From: Actinomycetota bacterium
Lineage (GTDB): Bacteria > Actinomycetota > Humimicrobiia > Humimicrobiales > Humimicrobiaceae
Length of the DNA: 10,649 nucleotides
NCBI GenBank assembly: GCA_014360385.1
Contig: JACIXO010000016.1
Span: 1-10,649, forward strand
Direction: 5' to 3'
Shown here: one piece after another, positions 1 to 6,019 of the stretch
How the letters are laid out: each line of letters starts with the position of its first letter
Numbering within the stretch: the stretch's first letter is position 1
Translations under genes and position numbers: made by a program
Notes under the pieces: generated by a model
Told to the model about the DNA's origin: nothing
The model's input: only the letters and a program-made list of their open reading frames with translations
Databases searched by the model: none

Positions 1-254
1 CTTTTTATTAGAACTAAAGTCGTGTTCTGCTTAATACGAATAGGCTCGAGCTTTGAATTGAGGGATAAGAGTTCTTCATTAATTAAATCAGCAAGAAAAT
101 CATCTCCTATTGTTCCTATGAATTTTACTTTAGCTCCAGCTTGTTCTGCATAAAATGAAAAGTTAAGGACTGAGCCGCCAGCGTGCATGCTTAGCTTCTC
201 GTTTCTCAGTTTTAAGTCCACGAGAGCCTCTCCAAGTGCAATAATGTCTTTCAT
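1..254 (-). CDS. PfkB-family carbohydrate kinase, N-terminal part (cut by window edge)
   Basis: This is the first 84 residues of a ribokinase/fructokinase-type sugar kinase; the rest lies left of the window. PfkB enzymes transfer phosphate from ATP (sometimes ADP) to a sugar hydroxyl in the cytoplasm. The start reads MKDIIALGEALVDL, matching the GEALxD opening of fructokinase-like members. It is followed by the family's first signature: GG at residues 26-27, Asn31, then the glycine-rich FIGTIGDD segment near residues 45-52. The start ATG at 254 overlaps the stop codon of the glycosyltransferase remnant (ATGA), and a GGAGGAG Shine-Dalgarno lies inside the last codons of that remnant, so translation was probably coupled. 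Local G+C is low (about 32-38% over bases 61-180), well below the remnant beside it. The gene is the last visible member of the transporter series and may act on the sugar released by the GH65 phosphorylase. Substrate is unknown because the catalytic half is missing. Family assignment is firm. Confidence 0.87.
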   Translation of the reverse strand, partial: MKDIIALGEALVDLKLRNEKLSMHAGGSVLNFSFYAEQAGAKVKFIGTIGDDFLADLINEELLSLNSKLEPIRIKQNTTLVLIK

Positions 255-512
255 TGTTGCTCCTCCAGTTTCTTGTAGAGTTCGAGCATTTCTTGGGCGA
301 TACTGCTCCACGAGTACTTCTCCATGACTTTCTTGTAGGCTCTATCCACGAATACCCTCCTAAGCTCCTTGTCCTCAAGGAGGAACGCTATTTTCTTCCC
401 CATCTCCCTTGAGTCCCTCGGGTCAATCAGGAAGCCGTCGTATCCGTCCTGGAGAACCTCCGCCGAGCTTTCCGAGTGGGTCACCATGGGGAGTTATCAT
501 AGCTACCCTCAT
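251..512 (-). pseudogene. glycosyltransferase (GT4-like) remnant with internal deletion and frameshift
   Basis: Two pieces of a retaining, GT-B-fold glycosyltransferase lie in different frames. An ATG at 512, preceded by a strong GGGGTGAGG ribosome site, opens MRVAMITPHGDPLGKLGG, a typical GT4/sucrose-synthase-like N terminus; this frame runs only 29 codons and stops at 423-425. In the next frame, about 75 codons down to the stop at 251-253 encode a typical GT4 C terminus: SSAEVLQDGYDGFLIDP, the sugar-nucleotide-binding loop region, followed by helices ending YSWSSIAQEMLELYKKL. Such enzymes are normally about 350-420 residues, so roughly 300 central residues are missing. The junction lies between about 450 and 485. 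A GC-rich stretch reading CTCGGCGGAG there fits either parent, so deletion at short homology is likely. The remnant is G+C rich (62% over 421-480). It lies 51 bases after the ATPase gene and overlaps the kinase start. The C-terminal piece could start at ATG 487 but has no ribosome site there. Original donor and acceptor are unknown. Confidence 0.72.
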
Positions 513-563
513 AACCTCACCCCTTAAAGAAATTGAAATTTGAATGGAAGTAATGCAGAGAAG

Positions 564-1637
564 CTAACCATAAACAAGTTTCTTCGTCTTGGAGTCAAAA
601 ATGTATATCCTATCCTCCTTTGGTTTCCAGTAGACTTCGGTGATGTTGCTCCCTACTTCCTCGGGAAGCTGAATAACTATCTCTAAATTCCCGTAAGTTA
701 CGTGACCGTAGCTTTCTACCCCCAGCTTCTCTATTCCTAGTATTTTGCCTCTCACAAAGCCTGCTTTCTCTTCTTTAGCAATTTGGACGTGTTGAGGTCT
801 AAAGCCCAACACAGCTTTTCCTTCTATACCTACATCTTCTGGAAGCTCCAAAGAGAATTCTCCAGCATCAAAAATAACCTTATTGTCTTTTTTGAGGATT
901 TCTCCTTCGATTAGATTCATTGGAGGACTTCCGACGAAGGTGGCAACGAACGTGTTTGATGGTTTATAGAAAATCTCATCTGGAGTGCCAACCTGCTGGA
1001 GAACCCCCCTGTTCATGACCGCTATCCTGTCGGCCATTGTCATGGCCTCAACCTGATCGTGGGTGACGTAGATTGTTGTTATTTTAAGCTCATAGCTTAG
1101 AAGTTTTTTGAGCTCAAAACGCATTTGGGTTCTTATCTTTGCGTCTAAATTACTCAATGGCTCATCAAGCAGAAACACTTCTGGTTCCCTTACAAGTGCC
1201 CTAGCCAATGCTACTCTCTGCTGCTGACCACCACTTAGTTCACTGGGTTTTCTGTTCAACAGTTCACTTATGCCTAAAAATTCTGCGACTTCCTTTACCT
1301 TTTTAATCCTTTCCTGTTTTGGGACTCTTGCCATTTTCAGTGGGAACTCTATGTTTCCAAAGACAGTCATATGGGGGTATAGTGCATAGCTCTGGAACAC
1401 CATTGCGGTGTTTCTTTTAGTTGGGTCTATCTCATTTACTAGCTGTTCTCCAATCCATATCTCGCCTTCTGTAGGCGTTTCTAGCCCGGCGATCATTCTC
1501 AATGTGGTTGATTTTCCACATCCGCTAGGCCCAAGCAAAACCATAAATTCTCCGTCTTTTATCTCCAGATTGAGTTTGTTAACGGCTATCACATTACCGA
1601 ACTTTTTTGTAACATTTTTCAGCAGAACTCTCGCCAT
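564..1637 (-). CDS. malK: MalK-type ATP-binding subunit of a sugar ABC transporter
   Basis: Cytoplasmic ATPase, 357 residues, that powers the MalF/MalG-type permease pair encoded just upstream; a homodimer is expected. Motifs in order: Walker A GPSGCGKST at residues 36-44, Q-loop Gln82, ABC signature LSGGQQQ at 134-140, Walker B ending Asp158-Glu159, D-loop SNLD at 162-165, and switch His193. The segment from about residue 235 to the end is the regulatory OB/TOBE-type domain of the MalK/UgpC/MsmX subfamily. Length is usual for this subfamily. The start ATG at 1637 shares one base with the stop of the MalG-type gene (TAATG), with a GGAGGG ribosome site at 1646-1651 inside that gene. MalK proteins can serve several sugar importers, so the symbol marks the subfamily, not proof of maltose transport. 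The role as a CUT1 sugar transporter ATPase is very secure. Confidence 0.95.
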   Translation of the reverse strand: MARVLLKNVTKKFGNVIAVNKLNLEIKDGEFMVLLGPSGCGKSTTLRMIAGLETPTEGEIWIGEQLVNEIDPTKRNTAMVFQSYALYPHMTVFGNIEFPLKMARVPKQERIKKVKEVAEFLGISELLNRKPSELSGGQQQRVALARALVREPEVFLLDEPLSNLDAKIRTQMRFELKKLLSYELKITTIYVTHDQVEAMTMADRIAVMNRGVLQQVGTPDEIFYKPSNTFVATFVGSPPMNLIEGEILKKDNKVIFDAGEFSLELPEDVGIEGKAVLGFRPQHVQIAKEEKAGFVRGKILGIEKLGVESYGHVTYGNLEIVIQLPEEVGSNITEVYWKPKEDRIYIFDSKTKKLVYG

Positions 1638-2485
1638 TAGCCTTTCCCTCCTGTAACAACTATACCCCTAATCAGGTATTTGTTCAATACAAGGAAGAGT
1701 ATTATAGTGGGTGCTGACGCAACTAAAGAACCCGCAATTATTGGTGTGTATTCCGTCCACATTGCCCTTTGGAAAGCAAAGCTAAGCCCTACCGGAAGTG
1801 TGAAGTTTTCTGGAGATCTTAAGAATATAAGAGGTCCGATAAAGGCGTTCCAAGAACCCAAAAATTGATAAACTGCCACGGCGCCCAAAGCCGGCTTTGC
1901 CAGCGGAAGGGCAATGTAGAAGAATGCTTTTATTGGTCCACAGCCATCTAAACGGGCGGCTTCAAATATCTCGTTTGAAAGGGACATAAAATACTGCCTC
2001 ATTAGGAAGATACTGGAGACATTAGTTATTCCGAGCAGGGCGAGTCCGAAGATATTGTCTATTAGGCCGAGCTTGTAGATTATAATGTAGTTTGGAACGA
2101 GCGTTACAAACATTGGTATCATGAGAAGTGATAGTAATGCCGAGAATATTACATCTCTCCCTGGGAATTTCAACCTAGCAAATGCATATCCGGCCATGCT
2201 CGTGAACATTACGTTTCCTGCGACGATTAATCCAGCATAGAGAGCGGTATTCCTAATCCAACGCGGGAAGAGCTCTAGTCTAAACAGCTTTTGATAGTTC
2301 TCCAGTGTAAAAGGATTGGGTATCCACTCTGGAGGATACCTTGAAGCTTGCGCCCATGTCATAAAGGACGCAACGAGTGATCTTATGAATGGCATTAGAT
2401 AAACAAGGGCAAACGTTAAGAGCACAACGTATGTTATGACAATCCAAATGCGCCTTATTAGCCTTTCTTTTTCCTTGGGAGTCAT
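1637..2485 (-). CDS. MalG-type permease subunit of a sugar ABC transporter
   Basis: Inner-membrane channel subunit of 282 residues that pairs with the MalF-type protein. Hydrophobic stretches suggest six membrane helices, the first at about residues 13-33 and the last near 256-272. The cytoplasmic coupling loop that docks onto the ATPase is clear: EAA at 175-177, Gly181, and the IALP turn at 191-194. The periplasm-facing segment after helix 1, containing PPEWIPNPFTLENY, is typical of MalG-like CUT1 permeases. The start ATG at 2485 overlaps the stop of the MalF-type gene by four bases (ATGA), so the two subunits are translationally coupled and probably made in equal amounts. The transported sugar cannot be read from this subunit. 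Confidence 0.93.
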   Translation of the reverse strand: MTPKEKERLIRRIWIVITYVVLLTFALVYLMPFIRSLVASFMTWAQASRYPPEWIPNPFTLENYQKLFRLELFPRWIRNTALYAGLIVAGNVMFTSMAGYAFARLKFPGRDVIFSALLSLLMIPMFVTLVPNYIIIYKLGLIDNIFGLALLGITNVSSIFLMRQYFMSLSNEIFEAARLDGCGPIKAFFYIALPLAKPALGAVAVYQFLGSWNAFIGPLIFLRSPENFTLPVGLSFAFQRAMWTEYTPIIAGSLVASAPTIILFLVLNKYLIRGIVVTGGKG

Positions 2486-3420
2486 CTCATGGCCCTCCCG
2501 TACTTTTTCTGAAAGAGATATGTGGTCGTAAAGATTATCGCGAATAAGAACCAGCTTTTTGCAGCCGCTACTCCCGGTCTAATCCTAGTGAAAGCTTCGT
2601 TATAGATGTCTAGTGCCACTGTATACCCAGCGCCTCCAGGGCCTCCATTAGCTCCGGCCATTACCCATGCTAGGTCAAACATTTGAAGGGCACCTATCAA
2701 TCCCATAACTACAACGTAGACTATCATTGGCCTTAGCATTGGAATTGTTATAAAAAAGAATCTTCTTATAGGCCCTGCCCCATCGAGCATCGCCGCTTCA
2801 TATATTTCTTTTGGAATTGCCTGCATTGCTGCTAGGAAGGATACCATAAAGTGTCCACTTGTTCCCCATATTGCCACTATGGCTATTGCCAAAAGCAGAT
2901 ACTCTCTGCTGTTTATCCAATCTATTGGCTGGAAGCCGGGGATGATGTGGGCAAGGGCGAAGTTAATAAAACCATTTTTCATAAACAGCCAGATAAAAAT
3001 CAATGCTACTATAACGGATGAAGTCGTAGCGGGGAGAAAATAGGACACCTTAAAAAACTGTTGTCCTTTAATCTTCTGATTTGCAAAAGCCGCCAAAACT
3101 ATTGCGAGAAAGGTTTGAACTGGAACAACTATGGCGGTGTAAATAAGGATATTTTTCAATCCGGTATAGAATGGAGAAAGTAAATATGGAGCTCCATGAA
3201 GGCCTCTTATTAGATCCCTTATTACTATCTCAAAATTCTTTAAACCTACAAACTGCATCTCTCCAATGTAGTCCCACTTAAAGAAGCTTAAATATAGGGC
3301 AAACATCATGGCAAAGTATCCAAAAACTATGTTTAGAATAACTGCGATTGAAATAAGTGATAGTCCAGCAACAATCTCCTTATTTCTAGCTTTCTCATAA
3401 AAAGAAAAAGAAGAAAACAT
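2482..3420 (-). CDS. MalF-type permease subunit of a sugar ABC transporter
   Basis: Inner-membrane channel subunit, 312 residues from the start chosen here. It shows the coupling loop EAA at residues 208-210, Gly at 214, followed by a TIP turn, and about six to seven hydrophobic segments; the first lies near residues 16-45. As in many archaeal and Gram-positive relatives, the large periplasmic loop of the E. coli protein is absent. A GTG at 3429 would add three residues, but it lies inside the GAGGTGAT ribosome site at 3425-3432, which is correctly placed for ATG 3420; I therefore prefer the ATG. The binding-protein gene ends 10 bases upstream and the MalG-type gene overlaps the 3' end, so this is the second gene of one transcript. 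Substrate is not determinable from the sequence alone. Confidence 0.93.
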   Translation of the reverse strand: MFSSFSFYEKARNKEIVAGLSLISIAVILNIVFGYFAMMFALYLSFFKWDYIGEMQFVGLKNFEIVIRDLIRGLHGAPYLLSPFYTGLKNILIYTAIVVPVQTFLAIVLAAFANQKIKGQQFFKVSYFLPATTSSVIVALIFIWLFMKNGFINFALAHIIPGFQPIDWINSREYLLLAIAIVAIWGTSGHFMVSFLAAMQAIPKEIYEAAMLDGAGPIRRFFFITIPMLRPMIVYVVVMGLIGALQMFDLAWVMAGANGGPGGAGYTVALDIYNEAFTRIRPGVAAAKSWFLFAIIFTTTYLFQKKYGRAMR

Positions 3421-3424
3421 TTCA

Positions 3425-3432
3425 ATCACCTC
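3425..3432 (-). promoter_or_regulatory. Shine-Dalgarno site deciding the MalF-type start
   Basis: On the minus strand these bases read GAGGTGAT, a near-perfect complement of the archaeal 16S rRNA 3' end, four bases before ATG 3420. The site covers the alternative GTG at 3429, so that codon is unlikely to be used. It also spans the end of the binding-protein gene (stop codon at 3431-3433). Confidence 0.75.
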
Positions 3433-4786
3433 AGCTACTTAGCTCTTCTTGCACGACCTGTTTCATAACCTCAATAGCTTCATCTATTGTCATCTCTCCT
3501 CTCATTGCAGCTGCCATTGCATCGCTGAACTTGCCTTCTAGTGGCCCAGACTTTGGACCCCACAGGAATACGATCATGTCGTCATACTTGAAGGAAAGGG
3601 TTTTTCTGTGCTGTGGCCACATGTCGGGATCATTTTCAAAGCCCTTCATGCTTGGTAGGGTTTGTCCTGCTTTAACAACAAGCTCTTTCTGCCCTTCTGG
3701 CCCTAATAGAAACTCCACGAATTTCCAAGCTTCTTGTGGGTGTTCGCTTTTGGCATTTATTCCAAGAATGACTGTATATGCCATGGTCACTCTTCCGCTC
3801 TTACCTGCTGGAACAGGGGCGATGTCCCAATCTTCGCCATACTTGAAGTCTGGGAACTGGTCGGCCAAGAAGGGTATCATCCAGTTTCCACTAATTACCA
3901 TAGCCACTTGTTGTTGTCCAAATGCATCTCCAAGCCATCCTGCTCCGACGTCTCCGGGGGCTACTACGTAAGGAGTTAATCCCTGCTGCTCTCTCTCGAT
4001 TTTTCCTTTCTTGTAGAGGTTTATGTACCAAGCAAGGGTTTCTTTAACTACTGGATTGTCAAACCATGAGGCATCTTCGGGTTTTTCGAACCATGGTTTC
4101 GGAGCCCCGTTGCTTACGGCCACAGGTACATATCTGTTGAATCCTCCCAAGTAAATCGCCAATCCGGGCTTTCCTGTCTTATCAGCAATTATCTTTGCAT
4201 ACTCTTCAAGTTCTTCCCATGTTTCAGGTGGTTTTGTCAGTCCAGCTTGCTCAAAGAGTTTCTTGTTGTAGAAGAGTGCTAACATACTCCAATCTTTTGG
4301 AAGGCCATAAAGCTTGCCATTTTTCTTAAAGGGCTCCAGCAAGAATGGGTAGAATTTATCAATAAAGCTTTGATCTGCGAGGTCGGATATTGGATACAAC
4401 GCTCCTTTGTCAATAAATATTGGTGCCCATGAACTGTCCAGATAGAATACGTCCGGTGCAACACCTGCTCCAAATGAAGCGAGAATGTTCTCGTGGAACA
4501 TTTGAGTGATTACTTCGTATTTGACTCCGATAGTTGGGTTCTTTTGCTCAAACTCCTTGATCATCCTTTCATAGTTCTTCATTTCAGTTTCTCCAGCACT
4601 CCAGCCTGCAAATCTAATGAAAACTTTTTCTTGCACTTGTGTTTCGACTTTGGTCTCCGTCTTAACTTGTGTCTCTGTTTTTGTTTCTCCAGTTGGTGTC
4701 TGGGTTTGGCCTCCTATGCATCCTGAGGCCACTACTGCAAAAAGCAAGGCAAAAATCAAAAGGCCTCCAACGAGGACTTTCTTCAT
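3431..4786 (-). CDS. sugar-binding lipoprotein of a CUT1 ABC transporter (MalE-type)
   Basis: Extracellular substrate-binding protein, 451 residues, which delivers a sugar to the MalF/MalG-type permease. From ATG 4786 it has a lipoprotein signal: MKK, a hydrophobic core at about residues 4-19, and the lipobox ASGC with Cys23 as the likely membrane anchor. A Thr/Gln/Lys-rich linker with repeated KTETQV-like units spans about residues 26-54 and probably tethers the binding domain. The rest is a type I solute-binding fold: FAGWSAGETEMKNYERM, the APDVFYLDSSWAP segment that follows the first lobe, YGLPKDWSMLALFYNK, and a TWEELEEYA helix. A start at 4831 would add 15 residues before the signal peptide; it is rejected because ATG 4786 has a GGAGGG site at 4794-4799. 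The mature N terminus does not resemble the T. litoralis trehalose/maltose-binding protein or the maltodextrin-binding protein as I recall them, so the ligand may differ. First gene of the leftward operon. Confidence 0.92.
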   Translation of the reverse strand: MKKVLVGGLLIFALLFAVVASGCIGGQTQTPTGETKTETQVKTETKVETQVQEKVFIRFAGWSAGETEMKNYERMIKEFEQKNPTIGVKYEVITQMFHENILASFGAGVAPDVFYLDSSWAPIFIDKGALYPISDLADQSFIDKFYPFLLEPFKKNGKLYGLPKDWSMLALFYNKKLFEQAGLTKPPETWEELEEYAKIIADKTGKPGLAIYLGGFNRYVPVAVSNGAPKPWFEKPEDASWFDNPVVKETLAWYINLYKKGKIEREQQGLTPYVVAPGDVGAGWLGDAFGQQQVAMVISGNWMIPFLADQFPDFKYGEDWDIAPVPAGKSGRVTMAYTVILGINAKSEHPQEAWKFVEFLLGPEGQKELVVKAGQTLPSMKGFENDPDMWPQHRKTLSFKYDDMIVFLWGPKSGPLEGKFSDAMAAAMRGEMTIDEAIEVMKQVVQEELSS

Positions 4787-4793
4787 TCTTTTT

Positions 4794-4799
4794 CCCTCC
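4794..4799 (-). promoter_or_regulatory. Shine-Dalgarno site deciding the binding-protein start
   Basis: On the minus strand these bases read GGAGGG, seven bases before ATG 4786. This places the start directly before the lipoprotein signal peptide and argues against the upstream ATG at 4831. Confidence 0.75.
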
Positions 4800-4830
4800 T
4801 TCATTAATGTCCAAATAATGGGGTCTGTCA

Positions 4831-4840
4831 ATATTTATAC
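4831..4840 (-). promoter_or_regulatory. TATA box of the transporter operon
   Basis: On the minus strand the bases read GTATAAATAT, a good archaeal TATA element. Transcription would start about 25 bases downstream, near 4810, leaving a leader of roughly 24 bases that holds the ribosome site. A second TATA-like string on the same strand at 4851-4860 (GTTTATATAA) is a possible alternative. The box overlaps one arm of the inverted repeat at 4837-4876, so a bound regulator could block it. Confidence 0.6.
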
Positions 4841-4876
4841 TACAATGATATTATATAAACCTTACTGATGTAGTAT
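4837..4876. repeat. inverted repeat in the divergent control region
   Basis: ATACTACA at 4837-4844 is matched exactly by its reverse complement TGTAGTAT at 4869-4876; arm centres are 32 bases apart, about three helical turns. One arm touches the transporter TATA box and the other lies just upstream of the regulator TATA box. A further TAGTAT copy lies at 4892-4897, 21 bases after the TAGTAT at 4871-4876, about two turns. The spacing suggests protein binding sites on one DNA face, though short matches in AT-rich DNA can be chance. Confidence 0.5.
4863..4875. promoter_or_regulatory. candidate TrmB-type operator (TACT-N5-AGTA)
   Basis: The 13 bases TACTGATGTAGTA form a palindrome with four-base arms. 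The published operator of T. litoralis TrmB, as I remember it, is TACTTT-N3-AAAGTA, sharing the outer TACT and AGTA and the total arm spacing class. The site sits between two opposed TATA boxes in the promoter region shared by the transporter operon and the TrmB-like gene, where a single repressor could control both. Binding is inferred from position and motif only. Confidence 0.5.
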
Positions 4877-4880
4877 CCAA

Positions 4881-4891
4881 ATATATTTAAA
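4881..4891 (+). promoter_or_regulatory. TATA box of the regulator-mutase-phosphorylase operon
   Basis: The bases ATATATTTAAA, preceded by a purine-rich CCAA stretch that could serve as a BRE, form an archaeal promoter core. Transcription would start near 4910, giving a leader of about 30 bases with the ribosome site at 4931-4937. The TAGTAT half-site at 4892-4897 lies immediately downstream of the box, and the candidate operator at 4863-4875 immediately upstream. Confidence 0.6.
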
Positions 4892-4930
4892 TAGTATTAT
4901 TGCACAAAAATATTAGGAGCAGTGAGCAGT

Positions 4931-4937
4931 GGGGGTG
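4931..4937 (+). promoter_or_regulatory. Shine-Dalgarno site deciding the regulator start
   Basis: GGGGGTG, one mismatch from GGAGGTG, lies five bases before ATG 4943. An in-frame GTG at 4922 would add seven residues but would put this site inside the coding region and has no clear site of its own. Confidence 0.65.
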
Positions 4938-4942
4938 CCGTA

Positions 4943-6019
4943 ATGGAAAACTATACTTTTTTAATTGAAAAGCTGCAGGAGCTAGGGCTCACGAAGAGAG
5001 AAGCTGAAGTTTATCTCACCCTACTCATAAAAAATGGGGCCACTGTGAAGGAACTTTTGGAATCTCTGGACATTCACCAGCCTCAGCTTTACAATATAAT
5101 TCAAAGTCTGATTAGAAAAGGGTTCATTAGGGCCTCCTCTGGAAGACCAAGGGTGTATACTGCAAGCGATATAAGTGCTCTCATAGATGTTCAAAAAATG
5201 AAGTTTGATCTTTTAAAGAGCACTCTCCAGGAAGAACTCGCAAAAATAAAGAGCAGACCTGAAGAAGAAGGGCCGTATATCTCAATGGTTAGAAGTTTGG
5301 AGGGTGTTTTAGCAAGTATCATAGAAACGATAAATGCTGCCGAAGTAGAGATCCGGGCTGAACTTCCGGCTCCGATCTTTGAAGAGCTTAAGCCCTATCT
5401 TCTAGGTGCTCTCCAAAGAAATGTGAACCTGTATCTGCTGGTATACCCAGGTACTGTAAGCTTCGAGGAATTTGAAAGATTTAAAGATCAAGTGAAAATA
5501 AAAACCTCTGAATTGGGCAACTTCTTACTTGTTATCTCAGATTTGTCCAGGGCAGTATATGCTAAAAGAAGATTTTTCAGTATCCATAAGCTTCCGGTCT
5601 CGAATACGGAGGTTTATGGCTATGTAATTCATGAAAAAGATTTGCTTCTTAGATTACTAAACATTCACAACAATCTATGGATAAAAGCTAAGGAGGTACT
5701 ATGCTGGATTCCAAGGCCGGAATTGTATCCAAAAATCTTTATTGAATTCTCTATGGCCCTTAATGAACTTGAGACTCTCTTAAGACTTGGGTATACCCCA
5801 ATAGTTACAGTTGAAGGGCGCGATGTAAAAAATGGTTTTCCCCTTAAAATTAGAGGTAGAGTTCGTTCTGTAAACCGCTTTGGAATTGTGAGCAACTTTG
5901 TTCTTGAATACGAAAAAGGAACGCTGACCATTGGAGGCTTTGATGCAGAGGTTGAGGATGTTGAGGCCCAAAGCGTTACAATAGACAAGATAGAACGTCA
6001 AACGGGTGGTAAAGGATGA
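4943..6019 (+). CDS. TrmB-like sugar-responsive transcriptional regulator
   Basis: Cytoplasmic DNA-binding regulator, 358 residues from ATG 4943. The N-terminal winged helix-turn-helix (about residues 10-73) has the TrmB-family opening LGLTKREAEVYLTLL, a recognition helix around QPQLYNIIQSLIRKGFI, and a wing ending GRPRVYTA. A charged helix at about 78-108 probably forms the dimer linker. The remainder is a TrmB-type effector domain, finishing with a beta-rich sugar-binding C-terminal region from about residue 275 (LGYTPIVTVEGRDV onward). T. litoralis TrmB is about 340 residues, so this is a full-length family member, not a short TrmBL. TrmB proteins bind sugars and repress, or for TrmBL1 also activate, sugar genes. 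It is transcribed divergently from the transporter and its stop overlaps the mutase start by four bases, so it should control both operons and itself. The effector sugar is unknown. I withhold the symbol trmB because synteny differs from the classical malEFG-treT-trmB-malK locus. Confidence 0.88.
   Translation: MENYTFLIEKLQELGLTKREAEVYLTLLIKNGATVKELLESLDIHQPQLYNIIQSLIRKGFIRASSGRPRVYTASDISALIDVQKMKFDLLKSTLQEELAKIKSRPEEEGPYISMVRSLEGVLASIIETINAAEVEIRAELPAPIFEELKPYLLGALQRNVNLYLLVYPGTVSFEEFERFKDQVKIKTSELGNFLLVISDLSRAVYAKRRFFSIHKLPVSNTEVYGYVIHEKDLLLRLLNIHNNLWIKAKEVLCWIPRPELYPKIFIEFSMALNELETLLRLGYTPIVTVEGRDVKNGFPLKIRGRVRSVNRFGIVSNFVLEYEKGTLTIGGFDAEVEDVEAQSVTIDKIERQTGGKG

Noticed and set aside
251..487. 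Stand-alone 78-residue gene
   Set aside because: It is plainly the C-terminal end of a glycosyltransferase, has no ribosome site before ATG 487, and the matching N terminus lies immediately upstream in another frame; annotated as part of the pseudogene.
513..563. Terminator or separate promoter between the ATPase gene and the glycosyltransferase remnant
   Set aside because: The gap has AT-rich stretches but no clear T run or hairpin, and the TATA-like string lies too close to ATG 512 to serve as its promoter.
3421..3429. GTG 3429 as start of the MalF-type gene
   Set aside because: The codon lies within the GAGGTGAT ribosome site that is positioned for ATG 3420.
3531..3971. Long plus-strand open frame opposite the binding-protein gene
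   Set aside because: It is a Cys/Pro/Ser-rich shadow with no recognisable motif or ribosome site, lying fully inside a well-supported gene.
4851..4860. TATATAA-like string as the main transporter promoter
   Set aside because: It is a possible alternative, but the GTATAAATAT box at 4831-4840 is the stronger element and gives a more suitable leader length.
4922..4942. GTG 4922 as start of the TrmB-like gene
   Set aside because: The GGGGGTG site at 4931-4937 is placed for ATG 4943, and the extra seven residues show no family similarity.
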